From Mesorhizobium sp. NBSH29 (GTDB taxonomy: Bacteria > Pseudomonadota > Alphaproteobacteria > Rhizobiales > Rhizobiaceae): DNA of 64,000 bases. This document shows positions 29,315 through 39,010 of the stretch, piece after piece (position 1 is the first letter of the stretch; each line of letters begins with the position of its first letter). Made by a program: the position numbers and the translations under genes. The stretch covers positions 3,482,501 through 3,546,500 of the forward strand of contig NZ_CP045492.1 of NCBI RefSeq assembly GCF_015500055.1, written 5' to 3'. The notes under the pieces were generated by a model. The model worked only from the letters and a program-made list of their open reading frames with translations. It was not told the DNA's origin and ran no database searches.

Positions 29315-30808
29315 ATGTCTGCGCATTTTGCCCGACCACAGCGCCATGAAGCGCTCAACCGCCTGACAGACCGCAGACTGCTGCGTGAACTCTCCTACGT
29401 GGATGGACATTGGACGGCGAGCACGGCTGGGAACAGTTTTGAGGTGACCGATCCTGCCACCGGCGCTACCCTCGCTTTCGTCGCATCGCTCTGTGCCGAA
29501 GAGACCGGCCACGCAATCGATGCCGCATCACGCGTCCTGCCCGCCTGGAAAGCGTTGTTGCCTCAAGCCCGGTCGAAAATCCTGCGTGACTGGTTCAACC
29601 TCATCCTCGCTGCCAAGCAAGATCTGGCGCTCTTGATGACGCTGGAACAGGGCAAACCCTTGGCTGAATCGCTCGGAGAAATCGACTACGCTGCTTCCTT
29701 TGTTGAGTGGTATGCCGAGGAAGCAAAGCGCCTCAACGCCGAAAGCGTCACCAGCCACCTGCCGGATGCGGAGATGATGGTTCGACGCGAGCCGCTGGGT
29801 GTTGTCGGCATCGTCACGCCGTGGAACTTTCCTGCCGCCATGCTGACCCGCAAGGCCGCTGCGGCCCTTGCCGCCGGCTGCACCATAGTTGCGCATCCGT
29901 CCTCTCACACACCGCTTTCAGCGCTCGCACTGGCGGAACTGGGTGAACGCGCCGGGCTGCCTGCCGGTGTCTTCAACGTTGTTACAGGTGAGGCATCGAC
30001 CATCGTCGGCACCATGTGCCAGGACAGGCGTATCCGCGCCATGAGCTTCACCGGCTCTACGGAAATCGGCAGGCTGATCGCCGCCCAATGCGCACCCACC
30101 ATGAAGCGGCTGGTGATGGAACTGGGTGGCCACGCACCGCTGATTGTGTTCGCCGATGCCGACCTCGAAAAAGCCGTGTCCATCGCCATCGACGCCAAAT
30201 TTGCCACCTCCGGCCAAGATTGCCTCGCCGCCAACCGCATCTATGTCGAGCGCCCGATCTACGACCGTTTCTGCGCCACCTACGCCAAACGCATCGGTGC
30301 GCTGCGCTCCGGCGACGGCCTGGCCTCCGACACTGACATAGGCCCGTTGATGCATGAGCGCGCCGTCGAAAAGGTCGAGGAGCAAGTGGCCGACGCGCTA
30401 CAAAAAGGTGCGCGCTGCCTGACTGGTGGCAGTCGCCACAAAGCCGGCCCGTTGTTCTACCAGCCCACCCTTCTGAGCGACGTACCCGACGATGCGTTGA
30501 TCATGCGTGAGGAAACTTTTGGCCCGGTCGCCGCCGTATCGCCCTTCGACAGCGAGGCGGAAATCATCGCCCGTGCCAACGACACCGAATATGGGCTGGT
30601 TGCCTATATTGTCACCGAAAACGGGGCACGCCAGCAACGCATGGGTCGGGCACTCGACTACGGCATGGTCGCGATCAACCGCGTCAAGATCACCGGCGCG
30701 CCCATTCCTTTCGGTGGCGTCAAGCAGTCCGGCATGGGCCGCGAAGGCTCGCGCCACGGCCTCGAAGCTTTCACCGACCTCAAATATCTGTGCCTGGATG
30801 CCGCTTAG
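29315..30808 (+). CDS. doeC: Aldehyde dehydrogenase DoeC (aspartate-semialdehyde dehydrogenase of ectoine breakdown)
   Basis: A 497-residue NAD(P)-dependent aldehyde dehydrogenase of the succinate-semialdehyde type. Motifs are VTPWNFPAAMLTRKAAAALA, FTGSTEIGRLI, the glutamate block LVMELGGHAPLIV and the catalytic cysteine in TSGQDCLAANRIYV. In this cluster it should oxidise the aspartate semialdehyde made by DoeD to aspartate. GGGAG precedes the ATG at 29315. It is 129 bases downstream of doeX and 31 bases upstream of doeD. Confidence 0.9.
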   Translation: MSAHFARPQRHEALNRLTDRRLLRELSYVDGHWTASTAGNSFEVTDPATGATLAFVASLCAEETGHAIDAASRVLPAWKALLPQARSKILRDWFNLILAAKQDLALLMTLEQGKPLAESLGEIDYAASFVEWYAEEAKRLNAESVTSHLPDAEMMVRREPLGVVGIVTPWNFPAAMLTRKAAAALAAGCTIVAHPSSHTPLSALALAELGERAGLPAGVFNVVTGEASTIVGTMCQDRRIRAMSFTGSTEIGRLIAAQCAPTMKRLVMELGGHAPLIVFADADLEKAVSIAIDAKFATSGQDCLAANRIYVERPIYDRFCATYAKRIGALRSGDGLASDTDIGPLMHERAVEKVEEQVADALQKGARCLTGGSRHKAGPLFYQPTLLSDVPDDALIMREETFGPVAAVSPFDSEAEIIARANDTEYGLVAYIVTENGARQQRMGRALDYGMVAINRVKITGAPIPFGGVKQSGMGREGSRHGLEAFTDLKYLCLDAA

Positions 30809-30839
30809 GCAAACCCGGCCAGACCCAAGGAGATAAAAA

Positions 30840-32219
30840 ATGCTCGATCAGTCCAACGAACTCGCCGCCTGGGATCGCGATCACTTTTTCCATCCCTCGA
30901 CCCATATGGGCATGCACGCGCGCGGCGAAACGCCGACCCGGATCATGGCCGGTGGCGAAGGCGTCACCGTCTGGGACAATAATGGCCGCAAAAGCCTCGA
31001 TGCCTTTGCCGGGCTCTACTGCGTCAATGTCGGCTATGGCCGCCAGAAGATTGCCGATGCAATCGCCGCGCAGGCCAGCAATCTCGCCTACTACCATTCT
31101 TACGTCGGCCACGGCACGGAAGCCTCGATCACGCTTTCCAAGATGATCATTGACCGCGCCCCAAAGGGCATGTCGCGCGTCTATTTTGGCCTTTCGGGTT
31201 CCGACGCCAACGAGACCAACATCAAGCTGATTTGGTATTACAACAATGTTCTCGGCCGTCCGGATAAGAAGAAGATCATCTCGCGCTGGCGCGGTTACCA
31301 CGGCTCGGGTGTGATGACCGGTTCGCTGACAGGGCTGGAATTGTTCCACAACGCGTTCGACCTGCCGCGCGCGCCGATCCTGCACACCGAGGCGCCCTAC
31401 TATTTCCGTCGTGAAGACCGCTCGATGAGCGAGGAGCAATTCTCCCAGCATTGTGCCGACAAGCTCGAGGAAATGATCCTTTCTGAGGGCCCAGACACGA
31501 TTGCCGCTTTTATCGGCGAGCCTATCCTCGGCACCGGTGGCATCGTGCCGCCCCCCGCCGGCTACTGGCAGAAAATCCAAGCGGTGCTTAAGAAATATGA
31601 CGTGCTTCTCGTCGCCGACGAAGTGGTGACCGGCTTTGGCCGGCTTGGCACCATGTTCGGCTCCGATCACTATGGCATCGAGCCTGACCTGATCACCATC
31701 GCCAAGGGTCTTACCTCGGCCTATGCGCCACTGTCGGGCGTCATCGTCGCAGACCGCGTCTGGAAAGTGCTGGTAGAGGGTTCTGACAAGCTCGGTGCGC
31801 TCGGCCATGGCTGGACCTATTCGGCGCACCCGATCTGCGTTGCGGCCGGCATTGCCAATCTTGAACTGATCGACGAGATGGATCTGGTGACGAACGCGGG
31901 CGAAACCGGCGCCTATTTCCGCGCCGAACTCGCCAAAGCCGTAGGCACCCACAAACATGTCGGCGATGTGCGCGGTGATGGCCTGATGGCTGCAATAGAA
32001 TTCGTCGCCGACCGCGACGACCGAAAATTCTTCGAAGCCTCGCAAAAGATCGGCCCGCAGATATCGGCAGCACTTGCCGAACGCGGCGTCATCGGTCGCG
32101 CCATGCCGCAAGGCGACATTCTGGGCTTCGCCCCGCCACTATGCCTGACCCGCGAGGAGGCAGACACAGTCGTGTCCGAGACCGCCGACGCGGTGAAAAG
32201 CGTGTTTGCAGGAATGTGA
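30840..32219 (+). CDS. doeD: Diaminobutyrate transaminase DoeD
   Basis: A 459-residue class III PLP aminotransferase. Landmarks are YFGLSGSDANETNIKLIWYY, the GYHGSGVMTGSLTGL loop, the PLP Asp in LLVADEVVTGFGRLG and the PLP Lys in ITIAKGLTSAYAPLSG. It removes the 4-amino group of diaminobutyrate to give aspartate semialdehyde. AAGGAGAT stands just before the ATG. It closes the rightward ectoine unit. Confidence 0.9.
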   Translation: MLDQSNELAAWDRDHFFHPSTHMGMHARGETPTRIMAGGEGVTVWDNNGRKSLDAFAGLYCVNVGYGRQKIADAIAAQASNLAYYHSYVGHGTEASITLSKMIIDRAPKGMSRVYFGLSGSDANETNIKLIWYYNNVLGRPDKKKIISRWRGYHGSGVMTGSLTGLELFHNAFDLPRAPILHTEAPYYFRREDRSMSEEQFSQHCADKLEEMILSEGPDTIAAFIGEPILGTGGIVPPPAGYWQKIQAVLKKYDVLLVADEVVTGFGRLGTMFGSDHYGIEPDLITIAKGLTSAYAPLSGVIVADRVWKVLVEGSDKLGALGHGWTYSAHPICVAAGIANLELIDEMDLVTNAGETGAYFRAELAKAVGTHKHVGDVRGDGLMAAIEFVADRDDRKFFEASQKIGPQISAALAERGVIGRAMPQGDILGFAPPLCLTREEADTVVSETADAVKSVFAGM

Positions 32220-32227
32220 TACAGCTA

Positions 32228-32261
32228 AGATGGCTGAACGTTGAGAGACGCCCAGCCATCT
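32228..32261 (+). terminator. Inverted repeat after doeD
   Basis: AGATGGCTG (32228-32236) and CAGCCATCT (32253-32261) form a perfect 9-bp stem with a 16-base loop, eight bases after the doeD stop. It has no T-run, so it may stop transcription weakly or only protect the 3' end. Confidence 0.4.
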
Positions 32262-32349
32262 GCCCATTGCGCACGCAGGCGCAATTTGTCGGAAACTGTC
32301 GGAGCCATTCGTTCTGAGTGTCGACAGACCCACCCTGCGGAGCCCTCTT

Positions 32350-33000
32350 ATGATCCCCACCATCACAGCCTTCAAAAACGCGCCTGACCGCGGCAGGGGG
32401 CTAGCGCGCGACATGCGTGTGCGCTGGGCGCTTGAGGAAGTGGAACAGCCCTATCAGGTACGCCTGCTGACCTTTTCCGAGATGAAGCAGCCGGCGCATC
32501 TGGCGCTGCAGCCCTTCGGCCAGATCCCGACCTATGAGGAAGGCGATCTCGCCCTGTTTGAATCCGGCGCCATCATCCTGCACATTGCCCAGCGCCACGC
32601 CGGACTTTTGCCACAGGATCAAAACGCCCGCGCCCGCGCAATGACATGGATGTTTACGGCAGCCGGCACCATAGAGCCGGTGATCGTCGAGCGCGAAACT
32701 GCCCAGTATTCTGAATCAGACAAAGACTGGTTTGCACAGCGCCAGCCTTTGGTAGATGAGCGGGTGCGGGCACACTTGACAATCCTTTCACGCCACCTCG
32801 GCAACGCCGACTGGCTGGATGGCGACTTCAGCGCAGCCGACCTTGTGATGGTATCGGCGCTGCTCAGACTGAAATCATCGGGCATCCTGGAGGAATTCCC
32901 AAACCTCTCCCCCTACACCACCCGCGCCGCATCCCGCCCCGCCTACCAACGCGCCTTCGCCGCGCAACTGGCGGTTTTCAAGGGTGCGCAAGCCTGCTGA
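32350..33000 (+). CDS. Glutathione S-transferase family protein
   Basis: A 216-residue protein with the GST layout. It has an N-terminal thioredoxin-like half (VRWALEEVEQPYQVRLL, the cis-Pro QIPTYEEGDLALFESGAI with the E-S glutathione-binding pair) and a helical C-terminal half (LDGDFSAADLVMVSALLR). Its substrate is unknown. It follows doeD by 130 bases and may be separate from the ectoine regulon. Confidence 0.88.
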   Translation: MIPTITAFKNAPDRGRGLARDMRVRWALEEVEQPYQVRLLTFSEMKQPAHLALQPFGQIPTYEEGDLALFESGAIILHIAQRHAGLLPQDQNARARAMTWMFTAAGTIEPVIVERETAQYSESDKDWFAQRQPLVDERVRAHLTILSRHLGNADWLDGDFSAADLVMVSALLRLKSSGILEEFPNLSPYTTRAASRPAYQRAFAAQLAVFKGAQAC

Positions 33001-33077
33001 CTTGGCCAAAATCTGAAACTGCAGTTCACCAGTTAAAACTGGCCGAGGATGCGCGACCAACCAGAAATGTTACCGTT

Positions 33078-34700
33078 TCAGCCGCCGTCCAATTGCTCAA
33101 ACAGCCGTGCTACCGCCTCCGCACCGGGATCGATGTGGCCCTCAAGCTGCTGCGCGTTGATATAGGCTGCCCGGCCCGCATTGGCCTTGACCAAAGTTGC
33201 GGTGTGGTCTGCACCTGCGCGCGCTGCCCGCGCAGCCTTTGCCAGGCTTTCTTCTAACCCGTCCAGGGCAGGATGAAGCGCATCTACCATCGTTCGGTCG
33301 CCAAGGTTGGCGCCGCCGATTTCCTGCATACGCGCCAGCCCGGCCTTCAGCGCACCGGTCATGGAGAGCCCGGTTGAGGCAGCGTCGCCGGCGGCAGCAA
33401 AAAAGATTGCCAGCAACACGCCGGATGATCCACCCATCGTCTGGCTAAGTTCCTGCCCGATAGCCCGGTAGAGCTGCGTATGATCAGCCAATGGAAGTGT
33501 GTCCATGGAGGCAATCAGGGCGCGGGCAGCGCCGGCAAGGGTTGAGCCGGTATCTCCGTCTCCGGATTTAGCGTCCAGCATATTGAGATCGCGTTCTGCA
33601 GCAATCAGGATTTCGCAGCATTTGACCAGAAACGCCCGCGTTTCCTTGTGTTCAGATGGCAGCGGTTTGATGGGTGCCAGTCCATCCGGCAGATTGACCA
33701 CCGTTAGTGGGGATATCTCCGAAATCCCCGGCCACGCCGAAAGCGGGGTTGGATGCGACAACGCTTCCAGATCCTCAGCCGTCGCTGGATAGACCGACAC
33801 CGAAAAGCCGCGCATATCCAGCGATGTCATCATCGCAGCCGGACCGACCACCCATTTCAGCTTCCCGCCGATTTCCGATTTGACCAGTTCGTTGGCCAGC
33901 ACCGCCATCTCCAGAACGGACGCGCCGCCTAGATTGTTGAGCAACGCAACATGATTGCCGTCAGCAAGATGCGGGGCGAGCTTGGCAACGACGGCACCCA
34001 TTGCCTGCCTCGCACTGGTGTATGGAATTTGCTCGACACCGGCCTCACCATGGATTCCGAGGCCCAGTTCAGCCATGCCCTCGGGGATGCGGGCTTCTTT
34101 CGGGGAGCCCGGAACCGTGCAGGTATCCAGCGACATACCGATGGTTTTGGTGCCTGCAATCACAGTCTCGACGCGCGCGGTAATCTCGGCAAGGGTGGCG
34201 CCACACTCTGCCAACGCTCCGGCAATCTTGTGCACAAACAGGGTTCCGGCCACGCCGCGGGCTTGAGGCAGGTCCGGCAGCGCAACATCATCATCAACAA
34301 CGACCATACTGACATTGAGGCCAAACGCCTTGGCGCGCTCGGCTGCCAGGCCGAAATTCAATCGGTCGCCAGTATAGTTCTTGACGATGAGAAGACATCC
34401 GGCAGGTCCGGTAACCGCCAGGATACCAGCCAGCACTGCGTCAACAGAGGGTGAGGCAAACACATCGCCACACACCGCGGCGGTCAGCATTCCCGCCCCG
34501 ACAAATCCCGCATGAGCGGGTTCGTGGCCGGAACCGCCACCCGAGACAAGTGCCACCTTGGACTTGTCCCAATCGTTTCGTACCACGACCCGGATGTGCG
34601 GATACCCATTCAGTCGAGCAAGTTTGCCTGCGGATGTCGCGATAATCCCATCGACGGCATCAGTGACGATGCTTTCCTTCTGGTTCATAAACTGGGTCAT
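33078..34700 (-). CDS. ATP-dependent dihydroxyacetone kinase (fused DhaK-DhaL)
   Basis: A 540-residue kinase with the DhaK half (VSGGGSGHEPAHAGFVGAGM, DRLNFGLAAERAK, and the substrate-binding histidine in GLGIHGEAGVEQ) fused to the DhaL nucleotide domain (LDAKSGDGDTGSTLAGAA, MGGSSGVLLAIFFAAAG). The arrangement is that of single-chain ATP-using glycerone kinases rather than the PTS-dependent DhaKLM. It would phosphorylate dihydroxyacetone or glyceraldehyde. As last gene of the leftward ABC transporter operon, it suggests a three-carbon or similar polyol substrate for that transporter. Confidence 0.92.
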   Translation of the reverse strand: MTQFMNQKESIVTDAVDGIIATSAGKLARLNGYPHIRVVVRNDWDKSKVALVSGGGSGHEPAHAGFVGAGMLTAAVCGDVFASPSVDAVLAGILAVTGPAGCLLIVKNYTGDRLNFGLAAERAKAFGLNVSMVVVDDDVALPDLPQARGVAGTLFVHKIAGALAECGATLAEITARVETVIAGTKTIGMSLDTCTVPGSPKEARIPEGMAELGLGIHGEAGVEQIPYTSARQAMGAVVAKLAPHLADGNHVALLNNLGGASVLEMAVLANELVKSEIGGKLKWVVGPAAMMTSLDMRGFSVSVYPATAEDLEALSHPTPLSAWPGISEISPLTVVNLPDGLAPIKPLPSEHKETRAFLVKCCEILIAAERDLNMLDAKSGDGDTGSTLAGAARALIASMDTLPLADHTQLYRAIGQELSQTMGGSSGVLLAIFFAAAGDAASTGLSMTGALKAGLARMQEIGGANLGDRTMVDALHPALDGLEESLAKAARAARAGADHTATLVKANAGRAAYINAQQLEGHIDPGAEAVARLFEQLDGG

Positions 34701-34770
34701 GGAACAGTCCTCAGCGAGTTATTTCAGGCAAAAATGAAAGGCAATTTCGTTGCAGCAGCGCAAAACAGCT

Positions 34771-35766
34771 CTAGGCAATCCGGCCACCTTGCGCGTCGAA
34801 ATAGAACGGCTTTTCGGGTCGTATTTTCACGGTGTCCCCTTCGCTCAAATGTGTGTGTGCGTCGGTCACCGTCACCAGATCGTGGTTCTTGAACGTGAGA
34901 TGCAGTCGCGTCTGATCGCCCAGACGCTCTACCCGGATCACGCGGCTGTCTTCCCCCGCGCCTTGCATGATGTGTTCAGGCCGCAGGCCGATCTTGTCCG
35001 CATTGACCGGTGCCCCACCGAACAGCGAAGCTGGTAGGATATTGACTCGGGGCTGGCCGAGCCTGCTTGCGGCGTAGATGCTGACCGGGTTTTCATAAAT
35101 TTCCCGAGGGCTGCCAAACTGCACAAGCTTTCCCTGGTCGAGAACGCCGACATGCGTTGCCATCGTCATCGCCTCAATCTGATCATGAGTGACGTATAAA
35201 AGCGTAGCGCCGGTGCTTGACTGAATGCGCTTCAACTCGATGCGCAAATCGGCGCGCAGTTTGGCGTCGAGTGAACTCAGGGGTTCATCCATTAAATAGA
35301 TGTTCGGGCTTCTGACCAGCGCACGGCCGATCGACACACGCTGCATCTCACCGCCTGACAGGGCCGTCGCCTTGTTTTCGAGCTTATGCGATATCTGCAG
35401 GACTTCGGCCACTTCCTTGATCTTGCGGGCGATCTCTGCGGCAGGCGTCTTGAGAAGGGGTGACTTGAGCGGAAAGGCGAGGTTTTCGCGCACAGTCAGG
35501 TGCGGATACAGGGAGTACTGCTGAAAGACCATGGCTACGTTGCGCTGCGCAGGCGTGAGCCCGGCCATCGCGCGTCCATCGATCGTCACTGCGCCAGAGT
35601 CCGGATTGTCGAGACCGGATATCATCCGCAGGGTAGTGGTCTTGCCTGCGCCGGTTGGTCCCAGAAGGACGACAAAGGAGCCATCGGGAATCGTCATGCT
35701 CACATTGTCAAGCGCGACATCGGCACCGAAGCGCTTGGTGACGTTATTCAGAACCACCTCAGCCAT
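34771..35766 (-). CDS. Glycerol-type ABC transporter ATPase (GlpT-like)
   Basis: A 331-residue MalK/UgpC-class ATPase: Walker A GPTGAGKTTTL, signature LSGGEMQRVSIGRAL, Walker B NIYLMDEPLSSLDAKLR and a C-terminal TOBE-like regulatory domain. The ATG at 35766 overlaps the preceding ATPase gene by eight bases. Two different ATPases in one operon, together with a DUF2160-type protein, is the layout of the rhizobial glycerol importer GlpSTPQV. Confidence 0.88.
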   Translation of the reverse strand: MAEVVLNNVTKRFGADVALDNVSMTIPDGSFVVLLGPTGAGKTTTLRMISGLDNPDSGAVTIDGRAMAGLTPAQRNVAMVFQQYSLYPHLTVRENLAFPLKSPLLKTPAAEIARKIKEVAEVLQISHKLENKATALSGGEMQRVSIGRALVRSPNIYLMDEPLSSLDAKLRADLRIELKRIQSSTGATLLYVTHDQIEAMTMATHVGVLDQGKLVQFGSPREIYENPVSIYAASRLGQPRVNILPASLFGGAPVNADKIGLRPEHIMQGAGEDSRVIRVERLGDQTRLHLTFKNHDLVTVTDAHTHLSEGDTVKIRPEKPFYFDAQGGRIA

Positions 35767-36856
35767 GGCGCAAGACCTCCTGATTGGCCAGCGACACCAA
35801 AGCTCTGCCCGTCTCGACATTGAAGATCGATATTGTGCGGGCATCAAATTCGAGCCCCGGCGTTTCACCAACTTTTATCGGCTGGGCCGCGCTCGCGCGT
35901 GACTTTATCGTTCCGTTCGGCGTCGCCAGTGTGACAATCTGCGTGGTGCCCAGATACTCGGTCGCGAGGACTTCCCCCTTGTATCTACTGGTATCGGAGA
36001 ACCGCACATGTTCGGGCCGGACACCGAGAGCGAGCCTGCCCCTCGCACCTTCAAGTGAAGGGGGTATCTGAAAGTCGGTCCCATGCATCACGACGCTGCT
36101 GTGGTTGCCCTCAAGCGCGCCCTCGAAGTGCAGAAAGTTCATGGCGGGCGACCCCAGGAAGCTGGCGACGAACATGGTCGAAGGCCAGTCATAGATCTCC
36201 TGTGGCTTGCCAAATTGTTCGACCACGCCGTGGTTCATGACCACGATCTTGTCGCCCATCTGCATGGCTTCGAGCTGATCATGGGTCACATAAACCGTTG
36301 TCGCGCCCATCCGGTCATGCAGCGCGCGCAGTTCTTCCGACATGTGCTCGCGGAATTCGGCATCCAGCGCCCCGAGAGGCTCATCCATGAAGAAGGCCTT
36401 GGGATTGCGCACAATGGCCCGACCGAGCGCTACCCGCTGGCGGTCACCACCAGACAACCCGCCGACAGGGCGGTTGAGAATTCCCGAGATCCCCAATATC
36501 TCTGCCACCTCTGCGACCTTCTTCCTGACCTGGTCTCGCGGCATCCCCTGGCTCAAAAGTGGGTACGAAATGTTCTTGCCGACATTCATGTGCGGATAGA
36601 GCGCAAACATCTGAAAAACAAATGCGATATCCCGCTGGCTGGCGGGCTTCATGCCCACCTCTTCACCGTCGATAAAAATTTCGCCGCTGGTGGGAAGTTC
36701 AAGCCCGGCCATCATCCGCAATGTCGTAGTTTTTCCGCATCCAGAAGGACCGAGGAGCATGAAAAACTCACCGTCCTCGACGGTGAATGTCGAAGACTGC
36801 ACTGCGGTAAACGTCCCGAAATCCTTGCGCACATTCCTGATCATTATCTGCGCCAT
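35759..36856 (-). CDS. Glycerol-type ABC transporter ATPase (GlpS-like)
   Basis: A 365-residue MalK-class ATPase: Walker A GPSGCGKTTTL, signature LSGGDRQRVALGRAI, Walker B KAFFMDEPLGALDAEFR and a TOBE-type C-terminus (LGVRPEHVRFSD). It presumably forms a heterodimer with the ATPase at 34771. Its start is three bases after the small membrane protein gene. Confidence 0.88.
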   Translation of the reverse strand: MAQIMIRNVRKDFGTFTAVQSSTFTVEDGEFFMLLGPSGCGKTTTLRMMAGLELPTSGEIFIDGEEVGMKPASQRDIAFVFQMFALYPHMNVGKNISYPLLSQGMPRDQVRKKVAEVAEILGISGILNRPVGGLSGGDRQRVALGRAIVRNPKAFFMDEPLGALDAEFREHMSEELRALHDRMGATTVYVTHDQLEAMQMGDKIVVMNHGVVEQFGKPQEIYDWPSTMFVASFLGSPAMNFLHFEGALEGNHSSVVMHGTDFQIPPSLEGARGRLALGVRPEHVRFSDTSRYKGEVLATEYLGTTQIVTLATPNGTIKSRASAAQPIKVGETPGLEFDARTISIFNVETGRALVSLANQEVLRHG

Positions 36857-36859
36857 GGA

Positions 36860-37048
36860 TTACTCCGGAAAATGGCTGACGATGATGAACATCACCGTCC
36901 CGACCAGTGTGGTGATGAAGGAATAGGTGAACAGCGACAGCACGAAAGGCTGCATCAGCATGGACACCCCCAGAGCGATTAAAATCGACGCCAGCATCTC
37001 CCAGGAGCCACGTCTGAAGTGGATTAACCCTTTGAAAAAATCTGTCAT
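36860..37048 (-). CDS. Small membrane protein of the DUF2160 type
   Basis: A 62-residue protein with two hydrophobic helices (ASILIALGVSMLMQPFVLSL and a second ending FIIVSHFPE). A DUF2160 protein of this kind is characteristically placed inside glycerol-type ABC operons. It overlaps the permease gene by four bases. Its function is unknown; it could be an accessory subunit. Confidence 0.75.
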   Translation of the reverse strand: MTDFFKGLIHFRRGSWEMLASILIALGVSMLMQPFVLSLFTYSFITTLVGTVMFIIVSHFPE

Positions 37049-37983
37049 TTGCGCACCGCGCCAAACGTGATCCCGCGCAGAAGATGCTTGCGCAGAAGGA
37101 TCGTGAAGACCATCACCGGCACCAGGAAGATGGTTGCGCCTGCAGCAACCGCCGGCCAGTCCTGGCCGCCAACGCCTATGATGGTGGGAATGAAGGGCGG
37201 TGCGGTCTGGGCTGTTCCAGAAGTCAAAAGAACGGCCAGCGCATATTCATTCCATGAGAAGATCAGGCAGAAGATGGCCGTTGAGGCGATGCCGGTTGCG
37301 GCTTGTGGCAGAACGACTTTGTAAAACGCCTGGAACCTTGTGTAGCCATCGATCAGCGCGGCTTCTTCATATTCAATCGGTATCTCATCGATGAACCCGT
37401 TGATCAGCCACACGGCCAGCGAAAGATTGATCGCGGTATAAAGCAGGATCATGCCAGCGTGGGTGTCGTTGAGCCCCAGATTCCTGAACATCAGGAAGAT
37501 TGGGATGGCGACCGCAATGGGCGGCATCATCCTGGTCGAAAGAATGAAAAACAGCAGATCGTCTTTGAGAGGAACCTTGAATCTTGAGAAGGCGTAGGCT
37601 GCAGCTGTTCCCAGAACGATTGCAAAAAACGTCGAGCCAAACCCGATGATGACGGAATTGAAAAACCGCTCGGTGTAGCGCGACTGGCCGACAATCGTAT
37701 TGCCCTTCTCGCGCACGAGCTGCTCATACCAGGGCAGGTTTTCCCGCGGCTCACTGGCCAGCTGCGTGCTGAGCCGGGTCTGGGTGGTGAAAACATTCAC
37801 ATAGCCCTCGACCGTCGGCTCAAAAAGGATCTTTGGCGGGTAGGCGATGGAATCGGCAGACGATTTGAAGCCTGTTGCAACGATCCAAAGCAGTGGCAGC
37901 ATGGTAATCAGTGCATACCCAACGACCATGACGCCGGCGAACCATTTTTGCCGCAGGGACGGCTCGGTGACTGAAAAGCTCAT
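37045..37983 (-). CDS. Sugar/polyol ABC transporter permease (GlpQ-like, MalG class)
   Basis: A 312-residue MalG-class permease with six membrane helices and the EAA loop EYEEAALIDGYTRFQAFYKV(VLPQAATG follows). A long loop around residues 60-100 is typical for the glycerol transporter class. It overlaps both neighbours by four bases. Confidence 0.9.
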   Translation of the reverse strand: MSFSVTEPSLRQKWFAGVMVVGYALITMLPLLWIVATGFKSSADSIAYPPKILFEPTVEGYVNVFTTQTRLSTQLASEPRENLPWYEQLVREKGNTIVGQSRYTERFFNSVIIGFGSTFFAIVLGTAAAYAFSRFKVPLKDDLLFFILSTRMMPPIAVAIPIFLMFRNLGLNDTHAGMILLYTAINLSLAVWLINGFIDEIPIEYEEAALIDGYTRFQAFYKVVLPQAATGIASTAIFCLIFSWNEYALAVLLTSGTAQTAPPFIPTIIGVGGQDWPAVAAGATIFLVPVMVFTILLRKHLLRGITFGAVRK

Positions 37984-38927
37984 CGCTGTTTCACCTTGTT
38001 AAGCGCCTTCACATAGATGGATGCCAATCCGAACACGGTGACGAAGAGAATGACCGCGTAGGCAGATGAGTAGCCGGTTCGCCATTTCTCGAAAGCTTCG
38101 CGCTTGAGATCGATGGAGGTCAGCGTGGTGGTGTTGCCAGGCCCGCCCCCGGTCAATTGCACGACCAGATCAAACATCTTGAAGTTCTCTATGCCGCGGA
38201 AAAGGACCGCTAGCATCAGGAATGGAAGGATCATGGGAATGGTGATCGTCCAGAACTGGCGCCATTTACTGGCGCGGTCGCACTCGGCAGCCTCATAGAT
38301 GCTCTCTGGAATCGATCGCAGCCCTGCGAGACAGATCAGCATGACAAATGGCGTCCACATCCAGGTGTCGACAATGACGATCGCCCACGGCGCGAGCGAT
38401 ACCTCACCGATCATTGAAAAGCTGGAAGGGTCAGCGCCTGTGACTGAACCGACGATGTAGTTGAACAAACCGATTTGCGGTTGATACAGGAAGGTCCAGA
38501 AGTTGCCGACAACTGCCGGCGACAGCATCATTGGCAGTACGATGATGGTGGTCCAGAGATCATTTCCTCGGAATTTCTTGTTGATCAGGTAGGCAAGGGT
38601 AAAGCCGATCAAAACCTGGCAGACGATCGTCCAGATCAGAAAATGGGCAGTAGCCTGCATTGTGATCCACACATCCGCATCACCCAGAATGCGCTGGTAA
38701 TTCTGCAGTCCGACCCACTCGACCGGATTATTCGGACGGTTCACCCGAAAATTGGTGAAGCTCAGATAGATGGTCCATATCAGCGGGAAAATGTTGATCG
38801 CCAGCAAAATGAAAATTGTCGGTGCGACAAATATCCAGGCTATCGCCCTGTCGGACAGACCCTTTACCTTTTGCGCAAAGACGGGCGGCGCAGCCCGGGC
38901 TGCACGGTCGATGAAAGATTCTGACAT
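37980..38927 (-). CDS. Sugar/polyol ABC transporter permease (GlpP-like, MalF class)
   Basis: A 315-residue MalF-class permease: first helix WIFVAPTIFILLAINIFPLI, EAA loop ESIYEAAECDRASKWRQFWT. The ATG at 38927 is chosen over the upstream in-frame ATG at 38963 because it gives the usual short N-terminus. The stop overlaps the next permease (ATGA). Confidence 0.9.
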   Translation of the reverse strand: MSESFIDRAARAAPPVFAQKVKGLSDRAIAWIFVAPTIFILLAINIFPLIWTIYLSFTNFRVNRPNNPVEWVGLQNYQRILGDADVWITMQATAHFLIWTIVCQVLIGFTLAYLINKKFRGNDLWTTIIVLPMMLSPAVVGNFWTFLYQPQIGLFNYIVGSVTGADPSSFSMIGEVSLAPWAIVIVDTWMWTPFVMLICLAGLRSIPESIYEAAECDRASKWRQFWTITIPMILPFLMLAVLFRGIENFKMFDLVVQLTGGGPGNTTTLTSIDLKREAFEKWRTGYSSAYAVILFVTVFGLASIYVKALNKVKQR

Positions 38928-39010
38928 GCGCTTTACCTGGTTCCCGAAGGCAAGGCCGGACAATGTCGATCCGGCCTTGCCGCCAGCGGGAGGAGCAACG
39001 GGGCTAAGGC

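Noticed and set aside
30780-32111. 443-codon open frame antisense to doeD
   Set aside because: It mirrors a complete class III aminotransferase and has no recognisable domain.
32350-33000. GST gene as part of the ectoine pathway
   Set aside because: No known role for a glutathione transferase in ectoine breakdown, and a stem-loop and 130 bases separate it from doeD.
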